A DNA stretch of 64,000 nt from NCBI GenBank assembly GCA_036936605.1, contig JAUPFV010000001.1, positions 211,279,138 to 211,343,137 on the forward strand, in the 5' to 3' direction. Positions 35,655-46,977 of the stretch are shown here, one piece after another. Positions within the stretch are counted from its first letter, which is position 1; each line of letters starts with the position of its first letter. Origin of the DNA: Limnanthes douglasii subsp. nivea (Eukaryota > Streptophyta > Magnoliopsida > Brassicales > Limnanthaceae). The notes beneath the pieces are model-generated. The model was not told the origin of the DNA, searched no databases, and saw only the letters and a program-made list of their open reading frames with translations. The translations under genes and the position numbers were made by a program.

Positions 35655-37270
35655 TTGAATTGTTGTGGGGTTATATTTTACGATATATTATTAAATCGAA
35701 TTTTTTTGATGTTGAGTGGGCCAGAGAAGCCAAACAAGAAGGTGTTGCTAATCCTCTTCAAAGTGTATCTGCAGGTGCTCACGCCTAATTTGGCCTGGAT
35801 GCATCACACTTATTTAATAAGGTTAACTATTTACCATCTGGTATGTGGCGTATCCCTACATTGGAATTACAGAGGGATGAAAAGTGAGAATGAAGGCTAC
35901 GAGAGATGTTGCGGGTGCTTATGCAACAAACATTGTTGGAGCATAATAATAGTATAGCGGTTTTGTGTATTCCCTAAAGTTTCAACGGGAAACAAATGGA
36001 GGATGCCTCACCTGAGCCGACAAAGAGGGTGAGGGAAACTGGTGAACGTATTCATTGTGAGAGTAAGAGTGAATTGTTAGACAAAGGATTGGGTCAGAGA
36101 AAGGTGAGTCTTCTTGTGGTTGAGCATGTGGACGAGACCGAATCAGAGGAGGTGATTCCTTTCAAACGAAATAATGTGATACTAGATGCACTGCATACAT
36201 CCCAACGAAAGCTAGCATTGGTTGACAAAAAAGATGATGATGGTAAGGGCTAGGAAGAGAAAGAAAGAGGCATATTAGTGATTTCGAAGGTATCGAAGGA
36301 GGAAGATATTGTACACGAAGTAGTGGTACTTAACCAGGCGGAGGAAAAAGCGAAAGGAGAGGGGGGTTTCAAAGAATCGAAAAAAGTTACAGACACAACA
36401 TATAAGGTTGTGTAGGGTGATATTGCCGTGGGTACAATGGAACCCGGGAAAGCTTTTGCGAATAGTGTAGGATCAATTTTGTCTTTTCTGAATATTATAC
36501 GGTCTGATTTAGTACAACTGAGAGGTATGCTTCTGATGCCCCAAGGGGTCCACCTGATATGAAAAATGGTCTGTCACCTATCTTAGTCATCTTGTGCTTG
36601 TCGCTGATGATACTACTTCAGTTAAAGCATTTCGTAGAGTTATCCTTTTATTATAGCATGCCGATGGCGGAAATTGTCCAGCGACAACTCGAGTTGGCCA
36701 CTGAGGTAAGTATAGTGTTATATGTATTAAAATATTGCTTATGATGTGGAGGTTGATTCTGATGTATTGGTGTTGTAGAATCATCATAACTCATTCATTT
36801 TGGTATAACGCCAGATGTCATCCTCCAATTCGGAACCCATGGAGAATTGGCAATCAGAGGCCTTATTTTTGGATATGTGAAGGGGATAACATAAGAAGTC
36901 TCTATGCGCAAATGATGAAATGAAGCATGCACTGACCATTGTGGCCGATGAGCAGTGCATGCCGTAAGGAATGCTTGGAGCTTATAAATGAGAAGAATCT
37001 ACGGACCGCGTAAGGAAACCAGTTGGCTAAGAAGAATAATGAGTTGATGGCTCAATTAACAGGGTTACTAATGCAAAAACTGGTACAAGAATAAAAAATC
37101 AAGGAACAATCAGAGAAGGTGGCGACTTTTACTCTGGAGATTGCTAATCTGTATGTGGAGGTCGCTGAGGCGAAGGCCGAGCAAGAGAGGAAGAAAGGGG
37201 TGCTCATGAAGAAGGCTGAGTATGACGTGATCTAAAAGAGAGCCATGTTATGGGTTTGTCCATGGTGATG
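35655..37270 (+). pseudogene. Tat-D extra ORF (antisense to its pol), remnant
   Basis: The piece LILFKVYLQVLTPNLAWM (about 35740-35800) resembles IALYFRTLQICPSQLTPNAW of the Tat-B extra ORF. An acidic/basic linker follows (MEDASPEPTKRVRETGE from 35996). A helical, charged end is at 37110-37220 (VATFTLEIANLYVEVAEAK, then EQERKKGVLMKKAEYD). Its place left of a minus-strand pol matches the Tat-B architecture. Stops and frameshifts are common; the first half of the protein was not recognised. Confidence 0.6.
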
Positions 37271-38064
37271 ATTGAGAAAATTCAGAAAGAAACCATTCGA
37301 GAGGTCTGGGGGCTCAATCCGCTCATGTGACAATGGGGTCTATTTAGAAATGTATCCCTGTGGAAAAACAACTGGATTGATTTGAGGAGCTAAAGACTGC
37401 AAAGCCCACCAAAGAGTAGATTCAGATGGTGGTCTATGATCCTCCCATGCTCTCTGGCCAAACAAGTGGGAAATAGGCCTCCCACACGTGAAGATTACAA
37501 GTAAAATGCTAGAGACCAGATCAACTCCGCCGCCAAAGGACATTTGATAATATGTGATGGAAAAATTGATTGTTTATTGGGAGAAGATATTTTTGTTATG
37601 CATATGTTATGATTGTTTCTCTATATAAAAACGCGGCTCAGTGTAGCCTATCATGTAGCCTATAGGAGTATGGGAATTGGCTTGTTCATGGGAGAGACTT
37701 ATTCGGCCTATTGTGTGGCCTAATAAAGTCTTGGAAAATTATTAGTTTGCGTATAATATTGATTCTAGGTATTGGGGTCCGTATGGCCCCTTACGTAGCC
37801 TCTAAGGGCAACACCAATCTACCTATTCGTTTATTGGACTTAAGTTATATGGACGCAATATAACCTATTGTATAGCCTGTAGGTGTGGTTCAATGATCCT
37901 AAACATAGTTTTGCATTAGAAGGGAGAATATACAACAAACACATAGGGTGGTGAAAAGTGGAAATTGTCATTGATGAAAAAGAATACATATCCCTTATGA
38001 AAAAACCCTTCAACCTCACCAGAAAGGAAAAACAAGTACATGAAGTTTACATAATATGGTGATA
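37271..38064. other. Tat-D non-coding region with repeated GTAGCCT
   Basis: No gene. GTAGCCTAT/GGCCTATTGT/GTAGCCTCTAAGG/ATAGCCTGTAGG phrases recur between 37640 and 37890, comparable in place to the GGGGGCCGTAGGCTCC block of Tat-B. Confidence 0.5.
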
Positions 38065-39060
38065 CAGTTTCAAATGACTAATATTCTAAGGGTGCCAGAG
38101 TATATAATTGTATTGGTTTCCTAGCTGATAACATTCCTGGTGACCTCATGCGATAACTGTGTAAGGACCTTTCAAAGTCGGTCCCAACTTGTTTGTAGCC
38201 TTGTCACCAGTTCCATAAAATACCTTATGAATCACTAGATGACCCTCATACATGATTCATGTTCAGGGATTGGAATTGAAACGACTCCGCATAAGGATTT
38301 TGTAATGTTCGGCACGTACCAAGGCAGCGCGCAGCAGCGAGGCCCTTATCTTCTCTTTCTCACGAGAGAGAGCGCCATCGCAAAGGTACTGTAGATAAGG
38401 TTGGCACTGGTTGGTTACCGATTCTATTGTGCAAATGCTTGGATTAGATGTAGAGGCATCAGTTGTGGGAGAAGGTTGCAATATGTCGAGCGGGCTGTCT
38501 CTTGATGCGGGAACCTTTGTTACAATGTTTGCAGACAAAGTGTCCATATGCAGTACTTGGTGTTATACAACCTGGTCAAATTTGAATCCTAGCTCCTTCA
38601 AAGTTGTGAGATAATGGCGAGTTGTCTCCTGTCTAGTATCATATAACCCCTTGGCATTGTTGACCACTACTTACGAATCAAATTGTACCCATATAACTCG
38701 AGCCCCACAGATATATGCTAATGTCGTCCTGCCCAACACATCCTCATATTCAGCAGCGTTATTCGTAGTGGATAGTTTTATGATGATACCCACTCCCCCT
38801 CCAAGTGCTCTTCAAGCCCCATCGGTATCGGTGATCCATCCTGGTGGGGCATCGTCCTTTTGTGGTGGAACGACATCCTCGTGAGGTCTCACGATCCTTC
38901 ACAAATTTTCGTCGTTGAAAGTGAGGTCAGCGACCGCGTTGCAATAATTATGGTAAGAAGACACTTCCATAGCGTGTATCTTGTGGTCGACTTTGCTCAT
39001 TTTTCTAGATTGTTAGTCATTACGGTAAAGAAGCCCCGCCCCACAATAATGTGAATAACC
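38065..39060 (-). pseudogene. Tat-D aRNH and integrase pieces
   Basis: Reading leftward, the aRNH is visible at 38860-38600: GWITDTDGA, GGGVGIIIKLSTTNNAAEYE and LGRTTLAYICGARVIWVQFD, where NNAAEYE and FDS carry catalytic acids. Downstream, PYLQYLCDGALSREKEK (about 38400-38350) is the aRNH-integrase linker. At about 38220-38120 the reading is already integrase C-terminal (TGDKATNKLGPTLKGPY). The whole zinc and DDE region is therefore deleted. Stops occur in each piece. Confidence 0.7.
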
Positions 39061-39322
39061 ACTGTTGTTTACTCTTATCGACCCTTTTATCATGGCATCG
39101 GTCTTCATTATTTGTGGGCTAAAAGTCATCCTTTTATTCTTCATGTTAGGCGTGTTCTTGCTGTTTGACAAACTGCATAACTTCCCCAATGTACACTGGC
39201 GGAAACGAACAATTCCCTTCACTCACTAACCATAAAGGTAAGAGGTGGTAGCCACGAGATGCAACAATCAGGTTTAGAGGTCAGTAGAGAAAATCGAAGG
39301 AGCAAATTCTCAAAGCAAGAAA
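39061..39322. other. Unassigned Tat-like sequence left of copia-4
   Basis: It adjoins Tat-D pol on the left and, without copia-4, would run into the + strand gag piece at 45850. Short open stretches (for example CSFPPVYIGEVMQFVKQQ on -) were not recognised. Confidence 0.4.
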
Positions 39323-39998
39323 TGTTATATATAATCCGAAATCGCATCAGATAATATATAACAAATCGCGGAAAATAATAATAAAACCCTTTTTGTTAGA
39401 TTCATCTATAGAAGAAACAAAAATTAAGAATACTTACGGGTTTGCCTGCTGCTATCCATCTAGTATTCTCTAGCGTTCTTTTGCGTTCTTTAGCGATTCC
39501 ACGTTCTCTGGCGATTCCGTTTATGAAACTAAGAGACCTGTAGAATCAGGTTAGAGAAGAAGGAAAAGGTTTCCAGACACTAAGGAAGCGGCCGTATTTC
39601 TGATTAGGGTTTAGAGTGATGAAATACCTAAACCTAGCCCCTTATTTATAGATTTTACAATGTGAAGCCCAACATTGTAAAGCCCATCCTATGTTACTTC
39701 CTTGTGTCCGGGACCATAACCCAATAAATTGATAATTCAATTTATATCCCTGATTTATTAATTCAGGCTTAAGTGTTGAGATTTGGGCCCTCTTCATCAC
39801 AGTGCCCAAATTCAACCCGGTTACCACACTTGAGCCCATAACGCCTTTTTACCCATAAGTCCAATTTAGTTAATTAAATAATTAACTCGACTACTTTTAA
39901 TTTGGACTTCCTTAAGACAATAACCGAATATGTTTATTTAGCATATCGGTCCAAATTATTATTAGTCTATAAATATATTAAATAAATATATTCCAACA
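39323..39998 (-). repeat. Copia-4 3' LTR
   Basis: 676 bp, TGTTATATATAATCC to TATATTCCAACA on the + strand. No difference from 45071-45746 was seen by eye. Small repeated phrases AGCGTTCTTTTGCGTTCTTT and GCGATTCC occur inside. Confidence 0.96.
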
Positions 39999-40393
39999 AT
40001 CTCCCACTTGGACCGTCATATGCTACTCAAGAATACATATTCAACTTTAATGGGATCCCTATATTCATTGTCAATGGGCAAACGGTACAACCCCGTACAT
40101 GATTGATAATAATAAAGGACTAAAGACCTCTTTCTCGTAATGTGAACAATAGGATGCAACAGTAATCACATTACCATAATCAATCAATTACTTGGGCCAA
40201 TTATGGAGGGTGGTCTAAGAGTAATATGGCTTGTAATCGTACATATCTACTCTTAAATGGTTCCTACTTTTGGAGATCCAATACAGTACAGATATCAATA
40301 AATATTTCCAAGCATATATATTGCAATAAACTTTAATGTGCACAATACTGCAAAATACAACATCAGATCCTATTACAAACTCTCCCACTGAAA
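39999..40393 (-). other. Copia-4 3' untranslated region and polypurine tract
   Basis: The minus strand next to the LTR reads CCAAGTGGGAGAT, the purine tract; a second similar run (CAGTGGGAGAG) lies just after the end of pol at about 40380. No gene in between. Confidence 0.7.
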
Positions 40394-42996
40394 CTAAAAA
40401 TCCTCTAAATCAACTACACCCATACTGATGGTGTGTCCCTGGAAAACCTTAGGCAAAACCGCCTTTGTTAGAGGATCTGCTAACATGGAGTTTGTACTGA
40501 TGTGCTCTATACTTATCTGACCCATCTGTACTCTTTCTTTAACAGACAGAAACTTTATGTCTATGTGTTTGGATTTAGATGCGCTCCTGTTGATGTTAGA
40601 GTACTGCACTGCGGAATTGTTATCGCAATATAACCTCATAGGGATTTCTATCCCTTATACAATGCGTAATCCAGTAACAAAATTCCGCAGCCATAGTGCA
40701 TGGTTTGATGCCTTAAAGCATGCAACAAATTCTGCTTCCATGGTGGACGATGCAATAAGTGTTTGCTTTACACTTTTCCAGGATATTGCACCTCCAGCCA
40801 ATAAGAATATGTTGCCTGACATACTTTTAATGTGTCTGCGCATCCACCAAAATCTGAGTCGGAATACCCGATGATCTCCAGTTTATCCGACTTCCTATAT
40901 GTCAACATGTGCCCCTTTGTTCCTTGCAGATATCGGAGTACTCTTTTAACTGCTTTCCAGTAATCCATTCCTGGGTTACTAACATATCTCCCCAACATGT
41001 TTACAGCAAAGACAATGTCCAGCCTAGTACAAACTTGAGCATACATTAAACTCCCAACTGCAGAAGCATAAGGGACCGTTTTCATTTCCTCAATCTCAAG
41101 TTTTGTCTTAGGACATTGACTCGGACTAAGTCTGTCACCCTTTGCTATAGGGGTACTTAGGGGTTTGCAATCTGCCAATCCGTAACGTTGTAACACACTT
41201 TTAATGTATGCTTTTTGTGATAATCCAAGAATACCACGAGAACGATCTCGATGTATCTGGATTCCTAACACAAAACTGGCATCACCAAGATCCTTCATAT
41301 CAAACTTGTCTGATAGAAATCTTTTTGTAGTGTGTAACAATTCCTTATTGTTCGAGGCAAGCAATATGTCATCCACATATAATATAAGAAATATAAAATT
41401 ACTCCCACTGAACTTGTGATAAACACAATCCTCAACCGAGTTGATCTCAAAGTCATAACCGACTATCACCTCAAGGAATTTGTGATACCATTGACGAGAA
41501 GCTTGTTTAAGCCCATAAATGGATTTCTTAAGTCTGCAAACCAGATCTTTTGAGTTACTTTCTACAAAGTGTTCTGGTTACATCATGTAGATCGTTTCCT
41601 CAATATTACCATTGAGAAAAGCGGTCTTAACATCCATCTGATGAAGCTCAAGGTCAAAATGTGCAACTAATGCCATGATTGTTCTAAAGGAATCCTTCGT
41701 CGATACTGGAGCGAAAGTTTCTTTAAAATCAATCCCTTCACGCTGAGTATAACCTTTCGCTACAAGACGTGCTTTATGTCTTTCCACATTACCTAGGGAA
41801 TCACGTTTGGTTTTGTAAACCCATTTACAACCAATTGCCTTTTTTCCTTCAGGTAATGGGACAAGATCCCATACCGCATTATCCTGCATTGATTTATACT
41901 CTTCTTTCATAGCGTCAATCCACTTTTGAGATTCAGAGCTTGCCATGGCCTGTTTGTAGGATGAGGGATCATCTACAGTTCCAACACATAACTCATCATG
42001 CTCCTGAAGATATACTATAAATTCTGGACCTATAGTACTCTTCCTTTCTCTAGTGGACCTTCTTAATGGCACTATTTCCTCCTGTTGCACTTCTTGAGGA
42101 GGTAGAGTTTGATCATTATGAACGATGTCATTTTGATTCCCTTGTGGAAGATTATCTTGAGGTTCCTCTTGTTCTATCCGAATCTATGTATCCTGGTTAG
42201 AACCCTCAAGTGGAGCATCAGTGTTAATCTGAGGATTACCTTGTTCTAATGGGATCGAAATGATTGGCATTACCGCCCAATCTTCAGATATCTCAGTATC
42301 CCTATTAAAACCTTCATGAATCTTTATGGATTCTTCCTCAAAATCAACATATGTTCCCTTATTCTTCCCCCCAAACTCAACATCCTCTAGAAACTTGACC
42401 GTTCCTGTCTCAAATATTGTACCAGTGAGAGAATCATAAAACTTAAACCCTCTAGAATGTTCGGAATAACCTATGAAGAAACAACTAACTGTTTTTGGGT
42501 CCAGTTTCTTTTCTTGAGGTTTGTAAGGCCTCACCTCAGCTGGACAACCCCACACATGCAGATGCTTTAAATTAGGTTTACGCCCGTTCCAAAGCTCATA
42601 TGGAGTCCTAACAGTAGCCTTTGTGGGTACTCGATTGAGTATATAAGCGGCACATTTGATGGCTTCCCCCCAGAGAGATAATGGTAGAGATGAGTGACTT
42701 ATCATGCTTCTAACCATATCTTTTAGTGTTCGGTTCCGTCTCTCAGATACACCGTTCATGCGAGGTGAACCAGGCATAGTGTATTGAGGGACTATTCCAC
42801 ACTTCTCTATGTACTGTGCAAAGGAACCTGGACGTTGTTCACCCGATCCGTCATATCTACCATAGTATTCACCACCACGGTCAGATCTAACGGTCTTAAT
42901 GCTTTTACCAAGTTGTTTCTCAATCTCGGTCTTAAAAGTTATGAACTTGTCCAGGGCCTTATACCTTTCTTGTTGACCGAACCTTGACCCGGTCAT
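40394..42996 (-). pseudogene. Copia-4 integrase (partial), RT and RNase H
   Basis: Integrase begins in mid-domain with [20 protein letters not shown] and [11 protein letters not shown] (second Asp), then [15 protein letters not shown] (Glu). The HHCC finger and first Asp are missing. RT reads through GCKWVYKTKRD, VKTAFLNGNIEETIYM and LILYVDDILLAS (about 41400-41365). RNase H has [14 protein letters not shown], a frameshift near 40800, then [13 protein letters not shown] and KHIDIKFLSVKE. Only about three nonsense changes (42184, 41578, 40652) and one frameshift are present, few for a copia remnant. Confidence 0.92.
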
Positions 42997-43682
42997 TTGC
43001 CATATGCCTTCCGCTTAGGTCCTGCCTTATTTGGTGATGTAATCACATTAGCCTCAAGCGCTGTGCCTTTAAGTCTTTCCTCCTCCTGTGCAGCGTGGGA
43101 AATCAATTCATTGATATTCCACTTTTCTCGCATGCAGTTATAGGTGGACTGGAAATACTTAAACCGGTCTGGCAACGAATGAAATGTGAATCCCACTATG
43201 CATTCCTCAGGTAAGTCTAAACCGATTGCCTTTAACTTTTGGCAAATCATCAACATTCCCAGAATGTGCTCCCGGATTTTACCTTTGCCATTATACTTTT
43301 TGGTAGCTAGCTCGATGAGCAAACGCTGCATCTCTACCTTTTCATATTTTTTTTTTTTTTTTTTTTTTTTTTTGGCAAAGGCTTTCTCAATCTCCGTGAG
43401 AAAGACCGAGGCAGTGGTAACACCTTTAGGGACAGCCCCACGCAATGCTACTGCTATTCCCTGTAACAAGAGCGCCATGCATAACTTATTTGACATTTCT
43501 CACTTTTCATCAGCCTTAGTTTCATCCGGTGTACTTTCCGGACTAAGGGGAGATGGTTTGGGAGTTATTAGTGCATAGTCGTAATCATGTACAGATAAAA
43601 ACAGCAACATTTCTTGCTTCCACAATTGGAAATCCGAACAATCCAACGTCGGTGGATGATTCCCCAAAAAATTGTAACCCAT
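42993..43682 (-). pseudogene. Copia-4 gag with a long lysine run
   Basis: The start is MGYNFLGNHPPTLDCSDFQL at 43682. One TGA at 43500-43502 stands where Trp is expected (DEK-stop-EMSNKLCM). After AFAK an A run of about 24 bases (plus strand T at 43350-43373) encodes a block of Lys before YEKVEMQRLL. The rest (LKAIGLDLPEECIV, FHSLPDRFKYFQS) is normal copia gag, but the frame ends at GPKRKAYGK with no zinc knuckle, directly before integrase sequence in another frame. Confidence 0.88.
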
Positions 43683-44448
43683 GGATACTATAATAGGAAC
43701 AAACAACACAAAGCACATCTAGCATTTTGACATATAACTGAAAACATGTGCATAAACATGACAAATACATGTAAAACATAAAATTCATTGATAATAGATA
43801 CCGGAGGGCAAATCAAATTAACATGAAATTTTATGAGTTTGAGAAAAATACTATGATCATTATTTTAATTTTCTAATTGCCAATGAGACCTTCCGGAGGG
43901 CCGATGTCATTTACATATATTAAAATAACCATAATTTGATTTTCTTAAGTACCGATGAAACCTTCCGGAGGGCCGATTTCACCTACTTAAAATCAAAAAA
44001 TTGTAAGGCTGAATTTAATTTATCATAACTACCGATGAAACCTTCCGGAGGGCCGATTTCATCTAATTAAAATTAAAATCAGCACCAAGACCATTTTCAA
44101 TAATTTTCTCCCGTTCATGATTAATTTAAACCCAAACGTGAACCTTCCGGAGGGCCGATAATATTTGAATTTAAATTAATCCCCGAACTTTTCGAAGCCT
44201 AGGATCCTTAAGAAAATTAATTTTAACCTTCCGGAGGGCCGATTAAATTAATTTCTTAGTTTCACCTACCGGTCTACGAAACCTTAATCATGCATCGTCA
44301 TTTAATCATTCACACACACACAATTTAATTCACAAATAAACATACAAAAAAAATTGCATGCCAAACACAACATACTTGTGAAATAATTTACATACAATAT
44401 ATATATTTCCGAACAAAATATGTACTTTCGAAAAAAAAAAATAATTAA

Positions 44449-44512
<64 letters not shown>

Positions 44513-45056
44513 CAGCAGTGCAGTGCAGACACTTGCTGTTATTTCCAGCGGGCCCCTGCTGTAATTTTCAGCAGACCCTTGTTGAAATTGCAGTAGGTCC
44601 CTGCTATAATTTCCAGCAGGCCCCTGCAATTTCTAACGAGCTGCAAATTGCTGCAGCAGTTTTTTTTTTTTTTTTTTTTTTTTCGGTTACCGTGATAATC
44701 AGCGGACAGTCTTCGATCAGCGTTAACATCAGGGGTTAAGCTGTCGATGAGCCACTGTCCCAATAATTTTGATTTTATTCGTTATTTTAGGGTTGATTTG
44801 ATGCTAATTTTGGGAGAAAAATTCCAGACATCAATAAACCCTAATTTTACCCGAAATAAAAAAAAATCCCCAAACTATAAAAATTGCAATTTCAATAAAT
44901 CACATAACATGCTTTTCATACAATCCCTAAATCCATGCCCTACCAATTCAATTAACACATAATCCCAATGACATGGATTCTTTACGATTAAGAAAAATAT
45001 GCATGTTTGTCTATCTCAATTTGATTATTCTACTGAATCCAAAAAGGGTTTATTTG
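43683..45056 (-). repeat. Copia-4 leader with palindromic repeats, homopolymers and 22-bp repeats
   Basis: Between PBS and gag lie three kinds of repeat. CCTTCCGGAGGGCCGAT occurs at 43889, 43961, 44041, 44143 and 44227 with a partial copy at 43800, spaced 72-102 bp. A pure A run is at about 44462-44509 and T runs at 44451-44461 and 44661-44683. Four copies of a 22-23 bp unit like CAGCAGGCCCCTGCTRTAATT fill 44546-44634. The leader encodes no evident protein. Confidence 0.88.
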
Positions 45057-45068
45057 GCTCTGATACCA
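45057..45068 (-). other. Copia-4 primer-binding site
   Basis: Minus strand TGGTATCAGAGC, two bases from the LTR; perfect initiator tRNA-Met complement. Confidence 0.92.
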
Positions 45069-45070
45069 AT

Positions 45071-45746
45071 TGTTATATATAATCCGAAATCGCATCAGAT
45101 AATATATAACAAATCGCGGAAAATAATAATAAAACCCTTTTTGTTAGATTCATCTATAGAAGAAACAAAAATTAAGAATACTTACGGGTTTGCCTGCTGC
45201 TATCCATCTAGTATTCTCTAGCGTTCTTTTGCGTTCTTTAGCGATTCCACGTTCTCTGGCGATTCCGTTTATGAAACTAAGAGACCTGTAGAATCAGGTT
45301 AGAGAAGAAGGAAAAGGTTTCCAGACACTAAGGAAGCGGCCGTATTTCTGATTAGGGTTTAGAGTGATGAAATACCTAAACCTAGCCCCTTATTTATAGA
45401 TTTTACAATGTGAAGCCCAACATTGTAAAGCCCATCCTATGTTACTTCCTTGTGTCCGGGACCATAACCCAATAAATTGATAATTCAATTTATATCCCTG
45501 ATTTATTAATTCAGGCTTAAGTGTTGAGATTTGGGCCCTCTTCATCACAGTGCCCAAATTCAACCCGGTTACCACACTTGAGCCCATAACGCCTTTTTAC
45601 CCATAAGTCCAATTTAGTTAATTAAATAATTAACTCGACTACTTTTAATTTGGACTTCCTTAAGACAATAACCGAATATGTTTATTTAGCATATCGGTCC
45701 AAATTATTATTAGTCTATAAATATATTAAATAAATATATTCCAACA
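45071..45746 (-). repeat. Copia-4 5' LTR
   Basis: 676 bp, apparently identical to 39323-39998. On the minus strand CTATAAATAAGGGGC (about 45388-45402) is a candidate TATA region for element RNA. Confidence 0.96.
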
Positions 45747-45849
45747 AGAAAAGGTCAATGAAGGGAAATGTGAAAGTAGTTGGAAGAAATTATCGCACGA
45801 GCGTGAATCTACATATGAGGCAAGAAGTGCTGCTTCCAAGTGAACCGAG

Positions 45850-46545
45850 GAAAACAATGCATCTAGAGTAATTCCTAAAGGTAATGGTATGGATTGGTTT
45901 TGCGGTTTACCAAAGGGGACTATACGTGATTTTTTAAGACTCTAGAATGCGTTTGAAGATAAGTTCGTAGGAAACAATGAATCAAGGTGTAAAACCGATT
46001 ATATATTGGACCTATACCAAAGAAGGGGTGAATCCTTAAAAAGATACGTCATGAGTTTTGTTTATGCAATGAATGCCCTACCAGATTTATAGCTGTCGAG
46101 AGTGGTAGCATCTTTGAAGCGACGTTTAGACTGTACAAGAGAACTCTATAATGATCTAGTTAGGTTCTCGGTCAAAACGATGGGGGACCTTATGGCCAAA
46201 GGAGATCAATTCATCTGCGTGAACGATGCTACGAAGGGTGATTCACCCGCGACCAAATGAAGGGTGATTCACGCGCGAACCTATGAGAAATTCTGGTAAC
46301 CGCATGGGTGAGTCTTACTACGATAACCGTGCGCGACACTTTACACCATTAATTATGACAGTATCAGTTATTTATGATCGAACTAAAGGACGAATGCGAT
46401 ACCAACCCACGTGAACTATAAGTATCGCCGGTCACAAGCGATCAACTCGACACTTGTGCTCATATCACAATGACAATGAGCACCAAAATGGAAGAATGTT
46501 GGCAGCTCAAAGAAGAAATCCTAATGGTTATTGACAATAAGCTCT
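45850..46545 (+). pseudogene. Tat gag core and C-terminus on the + strand
   Basis: MDWFCGLPKGTIRDFLRL, FEDKFVGNNESRCKTDYIL and YQRRGESLKRYVMSFVYAMN (45889-46090) give a clear Retrotrans_gag core. At 46450-46530 CSYHNDNEH and, in a shifted frame, EECWQLKEEI are the Cys/His block that closes Tat gag. Copia-4 inserted just upstream. The next sequence rightward is gag N-terminus on the opposite strand, so this piece is inverted relative to its neighbour or from another element. Confidence 0.75.
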
Positions 46546-46935
46546 GGCTTCTGGATCCTCGGCTTCTTGCAACTAGACGACTTTGTGCTGGACTTGCTGC
46601 ATTTTTTTTAATTTGCAATTCTAACCGATGAACTACATAAGTGGCCATCTGGCAACCTACATTAGTAATAGGCTCTACCTAAGTTTGCACAATCTCATCG
46701 GTTGGGTTGACCAACACCGTCGTAGCGGTTGGCTACGGGCCATTTTCTACAATTATTCGAACCAAAACCACCACCGAATGAATTAAAGCTAGGCTTTCCT
46801 ACAAGACTACCCTGGAAGCAAAACTTGTGTTTGGTCACCCATTGCGTCGGAAAGTTGTTCTCAGCTTCCAGCCAAGATATTTCTTTTCAACATTTCCTTT
46901 TCAATCCCGGATCTAGTTGCTACCATTAGGTTAAA
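46546..46935 (-). pseudogene. Tat gag N-terminal remnant on the - strand
   Basis: It starts MVATRSGIEKEMLKRNILAGS at about 46924, close to a Tat primer-binding site at 46960, as a gag start should be. Reading goes on weakly (EQLSDAMGDQTQVLL) with stops. It probably belongs to Tat-D. Confidence 0.5.
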
Positions 46936-46959
46936 TTTCTTTTCCTCTTTTTGTTAGAG

Positions 46960-46977
46960 TTACCACAAATGGCGCCA
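46960..46977 (-). other. Tat-D primer-binding site
   Basis: Minus strand TTTGGCGCCATTTGTGGTAA. TGGCGCC, TGTGG and AA agree with the mapped Tat-B site, fixing the orientation and placing an LTR immediately to the right. Confidence 0.65.

Larger units (their letters stand above)
39323..45746 (-). mobile_element. Copia-4: very young, internally deleted copia element (TAR-like)
   Basis: 6424 bp, LTRs of 676 bp each with TG and CA ends, flanked by AGAAA (39318-39322 and 45747-45751). Reading leftward: LTR, tRNA-Met PBS, a 1.3-kb leader full of repeats, gag, integrase (part), RT, RNase H, purine tract, LTR. The zinc knuckle, protease, pre-integrase domain and integrase N-terminus are missing. Integrase and RT resemble the TAR/Angela-like copia lineages; the exact lineage is a judgement. 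Confidence 0.94.

Noticed and set aside
43889..44243. CCTTCCGGAGGGCCGAT blocks as a CRISPR array
   Set aside because: They lie inside the leader of a copia element, spacing varies from 72 to 102 bp, and the spacers are AT-rich and partly similar.
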